A stretch of DNA of 64,000 nucleotides from Ischnura elegans (lineage: Eukaryota; Arthropoda; Insecta; Odonata; Coenagrionidae): positions 3,472,001-3,536,000 of the forward strand of contig NC_060258.1 of assembly GCF_921293095.1 (NCBI RefSeq), read 5' to 3'. Below the pieces are notes generated by a model that saw nothing but the letters and a program-made list of their open reading frames with translations, was not told the DNA's origin and made no database searches. Made by a program: the position numbers and the translations under genes. Every line of letters begins with the position of its first letter. Position 1 is the first letter of the stretch. This document shows, piece after piece, positions 33,644 to 45,240 of the stretch.

Positions 33644-35029
33644 TCAATGTTTTAATGAAGACCATGATGTAAAGAGAAAACCGAAAGAAGTAGACATAAG
33701 ACCCACCTTTGCACTGGCTAGAAGTGTTCCCATCAAATTGCTAGAATAGAGAGAGAGGAGGAGCGGGGCTTTCTGCTGGAGTTCAGCTCTTCCTTCTGTG
33801 GATCCATTACAAGCGATAATCCAAGGGACAGCTGCCGCAAGCCAACATACCTTTGCCTTCAGTGTCTTCCCATCCAATGCATCATCGATAAACCCATCTA
33901 ATCCCTCTCCCCTCTTCCTCCTCTCCCCCACCTCCTCTATAGCCCTCATCCACTCACGCTCTCGTTCCACATCTCCCTTTCTATATGGCATCCCCTCATA
34001 ATCAAAAACTAATTTTAGGGATAATTGTGAGAGGGCCCAAGCTAAACAAGAACGTACTAATTTCTCCCTATTACCAGAACAATCCTTTGCACCCAAATAT
34101 ACAATCTCACTCTCAGAATCACAAAATATACTAATTTCACTCCCATTCCCCTGAGTCCCATCCAAATTCACAAACTTCTCCTTCATCCTTCCAATGCTAT
34201 AAGAATCAATGTCCACCATCACCTTCACCCAATCATTCCCACACAAATATTTAATAATACACGCAGTGAATTCATCCTCATCATACAGTCTCTCATACAA
34301 TTTACGCATTTCATCAACTCTACTTCCATAAACTATCCTAGTCTTTCGCATCATGCCGTCCACGCACTCCTGCCTTACTCTGGCTGGATCGGATGTAGGT
34401 TGACTTAAAGATGCCTCCCCAATAAGACCACACTTGATACACGTCACATCCTCCGCTGTTGACGTAATGGATTCTTCTACACAACGCAACAGTGCATCGC
34501 GTCCACACACTTGATCCTTGAGTTCCTCCAACGATGAGCTCAACTGATTTACAAGAGATTTCATCTCTCGCCTCAATGAGTCCACGGAGGACTTGAGAGA
34601 TGCAATATCACATTCTGGGCTAGCCACGGGTGTCACATGATCAGTGCTCCTACTCGAAGATGCTTCGAGACGACGCAAAATAACTTGGTCTCTCCTGTGA
34701 ACCAATGTCACCAAATTCAGCACTTTTGAGCGTTCTACATCCTCAGGGAACTGCCGCACCATCTCCTCAGCCGAAGACAATGCATTCTGTTGACTGTCAT
34801 CTGTAATGTCTGTGTCGGCCCCTCTCGCCAGTAACTCCTGCACCCAATCAGCCTTACCTAGTCCCACACCAACATGCAAGAGTGTTCTTTGCCGTGGATA
34901 ACGAACATCAACATCTTCCAACATGTTCAACAGCTCTTTATGCTGAAGCAATGGACCAGTAAACAATCCATTTAAAAGCCTCTCCTCAACAAATCGCTCT
35001 GCACCGCTAGCAGAAATGTTGCTTGCCAT
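33644..35029 (-). CDS. Ankyrin-like / coiled-coil protein with degenerate C-terminal domain, right copy
   Basis: 461 codons from ATG at 35,029; inverted paralogue of 7,032-8,354. The first 440 residues align without gaps and are about 85% identical by eye. The ankyrin-like segment, the coiled coil and the C-terminal block (IVYLGAKD, LAWALSQLSLKLVF, EGMPYRKGD, EREW) are all kept, and the histidines of a possible HExxH motif are missing here too. The left copy's stop TAG is AAG at 33,709-33,707. The frame therefore reads on for 20 more codons, unless the GTGGGT that follows acts as a splice donor; in that case the protein ends after Lys-Arg. Upstream, a splice-acceptor-like tract at 35,173 is shared with the left copy. 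Function unknown. Confidence 0.85.
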   Translation of the reverse strand: MASNISASGAERFVEERLLNGLFTGPLLQHKELLNMLEDVDVRYPRQRTLLHVGVGLGKADWVQELLARGADTDITDDSQQNALSSAEEMVRQFPEDVERSKVLNLVTLVHRRDQVILRRLEASSSRSTDHVTPVASPECDIASLKSSVDSLRREMKSLVNQLSSSLEELKDQVCGRDALLRCVEESITSTAEDVTCIKCGLIGEASLSQPTSDPARVRQECVDGMMRKTRIVYGSRVDEMRKLYERLYDEDEFTACIIKYLCGNDWVKVMVDIDSYSIGRMKEKFVNLDGTQGNGSEISIFCDSESEIVYLGAKDCSGNREKLVRSCLAWALSQLSLKLVFDYEGMPYRKGDVEREREWMRAIEEVGERRKRGEGLDGFIDDALDGKTLKAKVCWLAAAVPWIIACNGSTEGRAELQQKAPLLLSLYSSNLMGTLLASAKVGLMSTSFGFLFTSWSSLKH

Positions 35030-35262
35030 TATTTCGAAAGAATGAAATAATTATTTAAGAGTATGTTGGATTCAGAATACAGGGAGTGGCCAATGGGAAC
35101 CAGGCGTGGTAGCGTTGGTCAGCGAGGAGTAACACACAATCTCAGTGTTGCTACGAAATGATGAAACGTTGACTGCAAAGAAACCGAATGAATATCAAAT
35201 TATTACCTTGAAATTTGTCAATAACAGTGTGCAAACATAACAACTAAAGCACAATCTTGTAT

Positions 35263-35288
35263 CAGATGATGACTCTGTGAGCCGAAAC
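35263..35288 (+). ncRNA. Hammerhead-like motif, right-arm copy
   Basis: CAGATGA (one change from CTGATGA) at 35,263-35,269, one extra T, stem II GACTC/GAGCC with one mismatch, and GAAAC at 35,284-35,288, then GGGTCATACG. This is the Penelope-type hammerhead layout. It lies upstream of the ankyrin-like gene in divergent orientation. The left arm carries the same relic in worse condition at 6,345-6,368. Confidence 0.5.
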
Positions 35289-36969
35289 GGGTCATACGCA
35301 TTGAATTGTTGTGGAAAAGTGCTGCCCTCTTGTATTCAAACAAAAACATGTTCCTGAGTATCAACTTAATTGCGGATGCCGGCATGGATGGAAATGCATT
35401 AAAAAATTATAAATATTTGCATTGTTACTTTCTGAACGGCAAGTAAAGTGTAATTTCTCTTTTGTCAAATCAAGCGAAGTCCAGGTTTTCCTCACTTCCT
35501 TATCTCCTCTAAGAAATGCAAATTATCTTAGTTCTCTATTGCCTTCCCCATACACACCATCACTTATATTATGTAACATTACTTAACCATGGGACTACCG
35601 AATCGACTGCGTAACCTTGAAATACATTGAAAATGGACATTAGCTCCTTTTCAATGATTCCATCTGTCATGCATAATTGGTGATCCTTTTATCTCCATCC
35701 ACCCACCATTCCATTTTTACGCTAAAGTGAAGACGTGGCTAGGACGGAATCATTTTCAAAAGGGCGATGAGCTTAAGGACAAAGCCAAAATTGATGGAAG
35801 TCATTAGCGGAAACTTCCTATGAAGAAGGTATAGCAAATCGTGTCCGCAGGCACGACCAAATCCTCAATCACCGAGGCAATTATGTCTAAAGAACACCTC
35901 AAGTGTGCTCAATATTTATTAAAGGAATAATTTCTAATTAATCACTTGGTCATCTGTTCATAACACATTGGAAGTTGAAGAAAAACAGCACTAATAAATT
36001 ATTGAATTTTATGAGCTGTTGATATTTCCACCTTTCACAGAACTTGATCTTACGAAATTGTTATTTTTCATAAACTTATATCCAGTTATTGAGAAGCAGA
36101 ACCTTGTCAAAATCCATTTCTTAGCAAAGGATTTCCTAAATATTCCAAGGCAGGGCTTCCCGGGTAAGGAAATAAAAGATAAGATCTTTAGCCCCAGCCG
36201 AGAGCCCCAATCACCCCACACCACCCCTGCTTGTCTTCCTTACGAACTCCTCCCGTCCACTTCATATCTCCCCCTGACTCTTCAGTAAAAAAAGAATATA
36301 TCCTATTCAGATTTTAGAGGCGGCCTCATATTGTATTTATTATACTGGAGCAAAAATTTACTATCTTTCACTCATTAAACGTTGAGTATTTCTTCTTGAA
36401 AATTAGAAAAAGCAATCCTGTTTCCTATTAAAGAATAAAATTTCCTTAGTTGCCCCCTGATTCTTAAAAAAAGACAAAATTTATAATATGGTTATCATTT
36501 CGTTTGTTTTGGTTTGATTTTCAATCATAAAATATCATTAATATTAAAGAGAATATTTTGCTACAATAATTTTCGTATGTTGATCATAATACTAATTATA
36601 GGAAGACACTGGCATTCACAGATAGGATATTAATGTAACTGTGATTTAAATGAATACATAGCAAGCACTATCTCTCCATAGACATTCTCCTATCTCCTAC
36701 AAAATAAACTCAAATGCCTCTGGAAGCATCCCTTACGCACATAAGACCACAAATACTTATTTTAAGGGACAAACAGCAGTGGAAACGATTGTAAGAACAT
36801 ATTTAGACACATTATCTCATGTCACGAAGTAAAATTTGAAGGAAAAGAAGATATATGAATTAAATAGAATGTATTAAAGTTTCATAATAGTCGCTAGTCA
36901 TAATAAATGAAATATTACAAGTTATTAAACCATAGAACACCCACTTTTCTCTTTAGTAAGGTAATGAGT

Positions 36970-37660
36970 TTATAGAGGAAGAGGTATGGGGGGTAGGTGT
37001 GAGAAATGTAGTCTTAAGTTTCTTGTTTTACTTTGTGGAACCACGATCTTCCAAATAGAGTTTGTTCTAATTGTATTTGACCACAACCATTGATATTCAA
37101 TGGCCTTGATCGCCTCTAGTCACAATTGAAACAATCTCCTCGATCTCATAATCCAGCTAGCCTGCCCTTTTTAATTCCACCATTTTGACTTCGCTCTTGA
37201 CCGCTTCGGAAAGAAATTCTCGTAGCGAACGTATCGCCTGTCGTCCGGTGTTCCAGAGCACTTTCCTCGGGAGCGAATGTAGCGTTCTTTGGACCTCACC
37301 CCATGGTAATGGAGATTTATAAATAGTCTTATCCACTTTCAGAATTTTACTCCTATCACCTCACCTTGAAGAGTAGCTCACTGAGGATCGTATCTTTAAC
37401 TTTCAAAACAATGGTCAAAAGAAAAGACGGACGGAAGAAAAAAAGAACTTCACACGAATAGTGACGTAGAATAATATAAAAATGCTGTAAGGAATTTTTA
37501 ATATACATATTGTATTCATCGCGTTATCAGGCCATAAATTAAAACTCATAAATATTACCTATATGTTGCCGATCTTGAATAATTTCAGTTGTTCACGCAC
37601 ACACCAGCAAAGATTTTCTACGAATTGAATTTTCTACGTTAAACTACGGCTATTATTTCA
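36970..37660. other. Right-arm-specific sequence
   Basis: About 700 bp between two parts that are nearly contiguous in the left arm (about 125-190). It is either an insertion here or a deletion there. No terminal repeats, coding capacity or target-site duplication could be recognised. Confidence 0.55.
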
Positions 37661-37859
37661 GTTGGTACTGTTTTGTTTTCGATGTTAGGAAAATTTAGTT
37701 GTGTCTGCATCTCAAAAAAAACAGTAAAATGGGGACTAATGCCTTTTCATGACGTGGTTTTCTTTATTCTAATTTCCTTGCCCCTTTTCTCTGGCAATAT
37801 TTGCAGAATATTTAAATGAGTTTTATGCATCAAGAATCAGTGAGACCACATCTTGAACA

Positions 37860-39000
37860 TTTTCCCCACTTTTATAGAAACATGTGGTCTTTCTGAAACA
37901 TGTATTTAATCACTTGTTGTTTGAAAAATGAAATTTTAGATATTCTCGGTAGTGAGATGAGAGTGTATTATAGATTTTAACACCATTTAAAAAAAAGTAA
38001 AAAAAATCAGTCAATAAGAACTGGCTAATGCCAGCCTCTGATTGAGGTAGTTAAATAGCCATAAGGTACATATTATGTTGCGATAGGACTACGTCTCGTG
38101 GAATTAGCTGATTTCATTTGAAGTAGATTTTCGTAATAGTGTTTTCCAGCTATGAAATAAGTACGAGAGAAATATTTACTCTGCATTTTTACCATACATT
38201 ACGTTCAAACTCTGTTGGTCGAATGTATTAGATAAAATCTTGCGCTTGAATGGCGTGCTTAGTTATAGTAAGGAAATCTTACAGCCATGGATAATTCAAA
38301 GAAAAGCGTCGATTAAATAGGTTTACAATTACTTACTCAATAGGTTAGGCAAACTGCTCGGAATAAAAATTCGCTCCTTCCTCGGATCTCTTATTTCCAA
38401 TGCAGGGAAGGCAATCCTGAAACGTAAAATAAATAACTTCTGTTACTGACTAGGGAAAAATATTTTACTCGTATGAGGCAAGCCTTTCTTTAATGCCTTT
38501 TTGAATTAAGAGAAATTGCAATCCAATATGATGGACAAATACTTCTCAGATAACAAGAGTTGAAGAAAATATGGCGGATCAATTCGAAAGATGTAACTCG
38601 CGCGAGTTCTGTTCATCTCATGACTTAGGAAGTGGCCTTTACGCCCACAGAGAATGGGCATATCTAATCTATAGTGCCTCATAAAAATGGAGGTGTAGGT
38701 GTTACCAATTTACGGCATTGCTAGTCACCACTTGGGCGAAAATAATGGCAATTTTCTCGACTGAATATAATAAGTAAGAAGGATAGATATCTCCTTAACG
38801 TTTTTTTTTCGGGTTGATTGCGATTTTTTGCAAGATTACTGAGATATGGGATCACGAGATGAAGATTAAGGTAATGGATTCTAAGCTGAACACAGGCTAG
38901 CCTCTACCCCTCGGGTAATCCAGATAAGAAAGCTGACAAGCGTTGTGCTCACAATCAAATAGTGACGCGAACTATTTGCCCAAGAAATGCAAATGCTTCT
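37860..39000 (+). repeat. Tandem segmental duplication, unit 1
   Basis: Direct match to 39,340-42,140 without the element 39,716-41,340. Shared parts are AATAAGAACTG.CTAATG, TTACGTTCAAACTCTGTTGG at 38,201 and 41,389, TTCGCTCCTTCCT, AAAATAAAT.ACTTCTGTTAC and TAAGAAGGATAGATATC at 38,774 and 41,955. Moderate identity; no gene recognised in either unit. Confidence 0.8.
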
Positions 39001-39339
39001 TCATCAGAGCAACGATTTTATCCAAATATAAGCAAGTTTTATTAAATAACCGAATTTAATAGTGATGACCTATAAACAGTACCGACTAAAAACATTGTTG
39101 ATAAGTAACTACATGTTGATATAGTTATTTCTAACATAATGATGAGATAATCCCTGCCGTGGTTGAGAGAAGGTTGTTTTAGCCGTTTTCGGATATTGGC
39201 GAGACGAACGAAGGACAATTGCTTTTTCTATATAAAGCTTGATAAATGAAGGTGATTTGAAGTTTATTGTGTCCTCTAGTAAATACTAAATAAGTTAATT
39301 TGTAACAACCCCATGTCCTTATTACTCAAAAAAATGAAG

Positions 39340-42140
39340 AATGCGATGATTATTGAAATAAAAAATAGAAATTTTGAATGTATTCACGGTTAAAAAACAC
39401 AATGGTCTCTCAGACCGCATGCCAAATTTACATGAATTTAATTTCGAAGGCCTGTGTGGGTCAAAAATGCAACTGATACAAAAGCCAAAAATGATCAGCT
39501 CATAAGAACTGACTAATGATTGAACTGACGCCTGTGATTAAGATGAGTGCCCACAAGCTACTTTTCCGCACTAACGTTGCAATAAGACTATTTCTCCATG
39601 AATATGAAAATGAACATTTCGTTTGAATAGCGTTTCGAGATATCGCATTAAGTCTGTAAACTTTGGAAGTAGTATGTAATACACTTGTGGCATAAAACTT
39701 TCTATCAGGGCTATTCTGTATCTTGGGGGCGCTTTATTGCGCCGCCGCTATTTCCCTCTTTCAAATGGCATCAATTTTGATTCAGCATATAATATCGCTT
39801 TATATTACGCCGATTTTGGGGGCGTAATATATCACCCCCATGAAATCTATAGTCGGTATGAAAATTAGTGTAGGGCAAATAATACAAGTCGAGTAACTCA
39901 TTAAGTTATTTATAAATATCTTATTATTAGACATAATAATGGTGAAAATATCTTTTTTAAATTATTCCATCGTTATCCAGTGGTCAGCAAAAGCCAATTT
40001 TAGGTTTCATGATATTACCTACATCTCCAAGATCTCCGAGCTCCGAGAGCAAGATACAAATGATGGTCGAAAACAGTTCCGCGCATTGCAGACGACCAAA
40101 ATTTCTTACAGCACTTATGATCAAGCTCATCAGCAGAGAATGGGATTTAACATGAAAATATCTCTCCTACCTTCATAAATGCCCTTGCGAGCATTATAAC
40201 ACACAGCACAGACAGCAGCGCTGCAAATGACAATGCATTACACTAATATATACTAATAAGTACTAACCGTGATTTCCAACGGAAGAAAGGGGCAAATAAA
40301 CAGAATGATTGCTCGAAACAAGGAAATATTTAATGAATTATTCATCATAAAACTGCATACATTTCAATTCAACATCATTCCTCCGGCGGCATATCACAAA
40401 TTTACACTGTACCGCAGTATATTTAGTCCGAGTCATATCAATGCTTAAGTTGTTTGAAGTAACATGGAAATGGTATCAAAATGCAAACATGATAACACTT
40501 CCACAATCATTGCTCGAGAAATTGGTAATAGAAACCATAAAGTATGTCACACGAGTTCACAATCACATCACTCGCGATGTTTCCCTCTATGACATCCGCG
40601 TAATCTAGAAAACAGATGTTTTCCTCAACAAGTGTATTTAAAATTGCCTAAAATGTGATTTCAAGTGACAAAAATGTTTTATAATTAAATAATTCCCCTT
40701 GTGGACAACTGTGGATTAACTGTGGACATCGTAGAATTACAACGAGCAATGAGGCAAATGATGTAAACAAGCCGAGGCTGAAGATGAACGTACTAGTAAA
40801 AATAATTTCGTCACCACTAATCATAAGAGTATAATCATTATAGGCGTAGGTGAACGAATAGTGTGTAGCGGACGAAGTCCTCTTCAAGACAATTACACTT
40901 GTAAATTCCGATATATTAAGTTCAAAAAGTGGCGATATTCTTCCGTCCACGACTGTTTAACCCTTGAATATAGACGCTTATTTACTTAGGCTAGAAAATA
41001 TCCGATAGAAAAAGAGCAAAATCTCCAAACACAAGCCACATCGTATTTTTAACTTCTTACCGGGCTGCCGAGTATCCTGATGCGTTTTCGGTGTCTCATT
41101 TGTTTATTGCAAAGAATCGAGAAATATGATTGGACGTGTACAAAACTCCGCCCCTGGTAGGGGCCGCTATCGGAATAACGCGAGCCAAATGCTGGCGTTA
41201 TTGTCGATGCTATAAAGCGACCCCAAATTCGCCTTAGGGGCCGCTATTTTGAGATAGTGAACCGGGGGGGCGTAATATTGCGCCAGAAATAGCATCTTCG
41301 TCATGATAGCGGAGCCGCTATCTGTTACAGAATAGCCCTGTATGGATATAACACAAGTAATATTTGCAAACCATTCTCATAATAAATTACGTTCAAACTC
41401 TGTTGGTCGATTGTATTTGATTTAATCTTGCACTTGAAAGGCATTCTGTATAAAAAGGCATTCACGCTATTATGCATAATTCGAAAAAAAAGCATTGATT
41501 AAATACTTTTGCAAATACTTACCCAATAGAAAAGGCAACCCGTCAGATATCGGTGTTCGCTCCTTCCTTGGCTCTCCTATTCCCAATGCAAAGAAGGCAA
41601 ACCTGGACCGTAAAATAAATTACTTCTGTTACTGACATGGAAAAATTATTTCACTCTCATCAAGCAAACCTCTTCTTTCAATGACTTTTTTAAACTTACA
41701 GAAATATTAATCCAAAACGACGGAAAATACTTCTTATATAACAGACTTTGAATCACAAGATGATGGATCAGTTCTCCAGATGCAACACGAACAAGATATG
41801 CTCGTCCTTTGGCTCAGGAAGAGGCCTTTATACCCACAGACACCGGGCTAATCTAATCTTAAATGTCTTATAAAAATGGAGGTGAAGGGACTGCCAATGA
41901 ACGATGGTGCCAGTCAACGCTCGGGCAAACATAATTTCGACTGAACGTAGTGGATAAGAAGGATAGATATCACTTTTAACGTTTTTTCTTCGGATTGGTT
42001 GTGATCTTTTGCGAGATTTTTGATACATGGGATCATGAGATGATGATAAAGGAATCGGAGCTTCCCAATCACTCCATAGAAGGCACGGCTTGGCAACTGA
42101 AAAATTGATATTCATCTTTGAAAGTTGGTGACGTAATTTC
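39340..42140 (+). repeat. Tandem segmental duplication, unit 2
   Basis: Second unit of the pair with 37,860-39,000. It is interrupted by the 1.6-kb element at 39,716-41,340. Correcting for that, the units lie about 1.5 kb apart. No coding content recognised. Confidence 0.8.
39716..41340. mobile_element. Non-autonomous Harbinger-like DNA element
   Basis: 1,625 bp with perfect 15-bp inverted ends CAGGGCTATTCTGTA and TACAGAATAGCCCTG. It is flanked by TAT on both sides (39,713-39,715 and 41,341-41,343). Ends of the type GGGCTATTCTGTA with a 3-bp target fit the PIF/Harbinger or ISL2EU groups. Both subterminal regions are rich in GGGGCG and CCGCTAT blocks and partly palindromic. A hydrophobic 100-codon frame on the minus strand (40,648-40,950) has no transposase motif. 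The element lies in only one of two tandem duplicates, so it is younger than the duplication. Confidence 0.75.
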
Positions 42141-42149
42141 GTCAGCTCG

Positions 42150-44035
42150 CTGCGCAGTCGCAGTAAAATGTGTTCGCGTTGGATTTTGTCCGCTTTTGGA
42201 AAGCAGTGCGCAGGCGATTTCGCATTGGTTGTCGTTTATGGGAAGCGTAGGTGTGCCGGAGGTAGATATGCAGGAGTAGCTGAAATGGGAGTGATGAATG
42301 CTATTAGTTTCATTATGTAATATTAATTTGTAGTTTTTTTCTAACTCGAACATTTTCTCAACATAAGACAGATACATATTAAACTCTAACATAGATTACA
42401 GTCACTGATGACCGTAGAATAGCATAGCACGCATCTGTTATCGGTATCGCCAGATATATACAGTTTTGAGACTTCCTTGCTAGTGACTACAGTCGTTTTT
42501 ATACCAATAAATATAGCTCTACCCTCATGAGTGCTCATGTTGAAGCTATCTGGGTAACTTGGCTGCGCCTAGCTGTTTTAGCAACGACGATCACAAATAC
42601 ATTTTTCTGATGCCATTTAACGCTACTCATTTTTACCGTCTGTATATAATTTGCAATTTTTCATGTAGTTGAATTAAGGAAATAAATAAATATAGCTGTA
42701 ATACTGCATAGACAAGTGCTATCACTGATGATACATGATCAACGACTCTATAATCGCCAAATTTAATTTTAACGCAACGAACATCTAGGAAAAAAATTGT
42801 GAGGAATGATGTGGCACGAAAATTTAAAAGCAACATTCTTATTGCGCGATTATCGAAATCATGAATCAACCTGTTCCCGGGCCAATTTTTAGGAGCCGAC
42901 GACTCTCGCATTTCATTTGTTTTCGCAATGCAGAGCTGTCAAGGTCAATATTTGCCGATGGGGCTAGAGCTTTTGTCGCGTCGACGCAACGCAATGCTGT
43001 GAAGGCACCCTAGTCACCTGTACAATGTACAGTGTACATGCATACTACTTATGTATTGGTAATCATAGTTTTTCTATTGTGTTCACTAACATTGCTGTAA
43101 TCAATGCAATAAATCATTTTAAATATCCAAAATGCTTAATAAATGTCGTTAATTCTTTCAGAAGAAAGAATTATTGAAATTCAAAAGAAATGTTTTATTT
43201 AAAAACACTGGTAACTCAATGAATTGACCATGAACTTGCTCAAAGATGGGATTAGAATGTATATTTTAGTGACCTCAAATAACGCATAACCAAATTAAAA
43301 CACAATGCATAGCCCAGTGACCGGGGCCGGGCACATGTTGAGTTTTGTCTCAAATCCTATCCTACTGGTAATACGTAAACATTTTTCCTCTCGTAGGCGC
43401 CGGCAGGAAAGTGTTATGGCTGTTTTACTCAGTGGGCATTAATTCGAATGACCATGCGGATGATCTTGCGAATGACCATCATTCATTGTCTGAAACTGAA
43501 GTTTTCTGCATTCAAATGATTATTCGAATGAAATTTAGAGCTTGATCAAATTTGCTTGAATGATTTCCATGAACGATATGAGCGTTCGGAGTCCATCTTG
43601 GTACTGGCACCGCCTTGGAAATCTATGATAATATATAATTTGATCTGATTTGGTATGATTTTAATAATTACGGATACTTTAAAACATATAAAATTACCGA
43701 AGTCATAGCAACTTTTTTACCATAGCGAATGATAGTTACCCTCCATTGTTTTGTTGTGGTACCTTAACATCTGAAGCTTTAACTGCGAAAATGACTAAAT
43801 TCCGTCGAATATCCGTAAACAATAGATTAAAACAATTGAATAGCTCAAGGCTGTGTCCAAGTAAGTTAGCTTAAATATTTATTTCTGAAAAAGGCAAATG
43901 ATATAATCTTATGATGTTCACGCCATTCCATACCAGGTATATATACAGTAAAATCTTTACCATAGCAGGCAATTGTCGAAGAAGAACCGAATGCCATTCA
44001 TAGATGCCTTCTCCGCTCTTCTATTGTTATGATTG
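42150..44035. other. No gene recognised
   Basis: About 1.9 kb of AT-rich sequence between the tandem duplication and the piggyBac complex. No supported gene, RNA or transposon end. Confidence 0.5.
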
Positions 44036-44047
44036 CAAATGCCCCGT

Positions 44048-44135
44048 TTACACTATGAACGTACCGACATTGATCGCGACTACTGCACGTTTACACGTCT
44101 AAAAGTTACCATCGTAACTCAGTGCTGCCCTCGTT
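44048..44135 (+). repeat. Inverted partner of 57,695-57,785
   Basis: CCCCGTTTACACTATGAACG, GACATTGATCG, then GTTTACACGTC and AGTTACCATCGTAA pair in the same order with the reverse complement of 57,695-57,785. The two pieces lie on either side of the large piggyBac. They may be the ends of an older inverted-repeat element that it entered. Identity is moderate. Confidence 0.5.
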
Positions 44136-44716
44136 GTGGAATTGTGTCATATAACAACTGACGACGATACTGCGTGAGGACATTGAAATCTTTGAAATTA
44201 AAAAGCAAAATAATATTAATGTTTTCATGTGCTAAAACTAAAGCTAGACCGACCTGCCGGTAAAACTATAAAGAATGTAGGATTCATTATGGGAATCTGT
44301 CCAAAGTATAATAATATTCATGCGGTAAAGACAGTAGATATGTCACTTTGCTACATTCCAAATTGGTCAATTGGTCAAATTGGTAATGTCAACTGGTCAT
44401 CTTATTACAATATCGGCTCAATCCGGCTTATACGTGTCCAAAATAAATTTCTCAAGTTAACCCTTTCGCAGCCGCAGGCGACATATGTTGCCATGCGCGC
44501 CTTCCGCTTATAGACCACAGGCGATCTGTGTTGCCCAGTGACAAGCGTCTTTTTGATTGTTAGTTACTCGGTCATCCGTGGAGCTAGTAACCTGTGGCAA
44601 ACACTACTTTGTTGAGAAAAATGTGATCTACATGTTAGTGGCTTAACACGTGGCTGTCGCGACTTTCCCGGTCACTGGGAGAGGTGGGGAAAGAGTGAGG
44701 AGCATACTTAGAAGTC

Positions 44717-45200
44717 AGACTCGCTGCGCTGCGCGCGCTCGTTAAGGGGCTCCGCCCCTTAAAACCCCGGTTCCGGCTTCGCCGTCTACATTTGTGGTCG
44801 TTCGAAGACTTTTGAAGTTCGAATAATCTCAACTCGGCTAGGGGCCGGCTTCGCCGGCCAGGGGGTAGGGAGGTTCCCCACTCATTCCTCGGAACGGCTT
44901 CGCCGTTCCTCGTTGAAGGGCGGCTTCGCCGCCCGGGGGTTTAGTGTGCCAGAGGGCGAGGGCATTTCGGAACTGTTTCACCGTCATTCGTTTAAGGGGC
45001 GGCTTCGCCGCCCAGAGGTGGGGGGAGTCCACAGCGGTTGCGCCGCTTGAACATCGGGGCGGCTTCGCCGCCCGGGGGTTACTGAAGCTCCCCCTCGCCT
45101 ATGCCAGTTCCTCGTTGTGGGGCGTAGTCGCCGCCTTGGGGTTGAGGAGCCCCCCGCGGCTGCTCCGCCTAGTCCTCATAAATGGTCTTCCCCACCGAGA
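44717..45200. repeat. GC-rich hairpin array 1
   Basis: About 480 bp with a base composition quite unlike the surrounding AT-rich DNA. It opens with GCTGCGCGCGCTCGTTAAGG and then holds many short perfect hairpins around a TTC triloop closed by C-G. Examples are GGCCGGC-TTC-GCCGGCC near 44,847, GGAACGGC-TTC-GCCGTTCC near 44,891 and GGGCGGC-TTC-GCCGCCC near 44,919. Another is AAGGGGC-TCC-GCCCCTT near 44,736. Stems differ in sequence but stay paired. The repeat family also occurs at 46,971-48,430. Confidence 0.9.
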
Positions 45201-45240
45201 GGGGTGCCCAGGGGGATTCGGGGATTTTAATGTGTTACGC

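Larger units (their letters stand above)
29832..37795 (-). repeat. Right arm of giant inverted duplication
   Basis: Reverse-complement partner of 1-12,535. It keeps the empty sites for the Penelope-like element (near 36,675), the RTE element (near 36,020) and the snapback insertion (near 35,600). About 700 bp at 36,970-37,660 are not present in the left arm. The inner end lies at about 29,832. The last match seen, at about 37,795, is limited by the window start, so the true outer end is unknown. Confidence 0.93.

Noticed and set aside
40648..40950. Hydrophobic 100-codon minus-strand frame inside the Harbinger-like element
   Set aside because: No transposase or known membrane-protein motif; AT-rich DNA often gives such frames.
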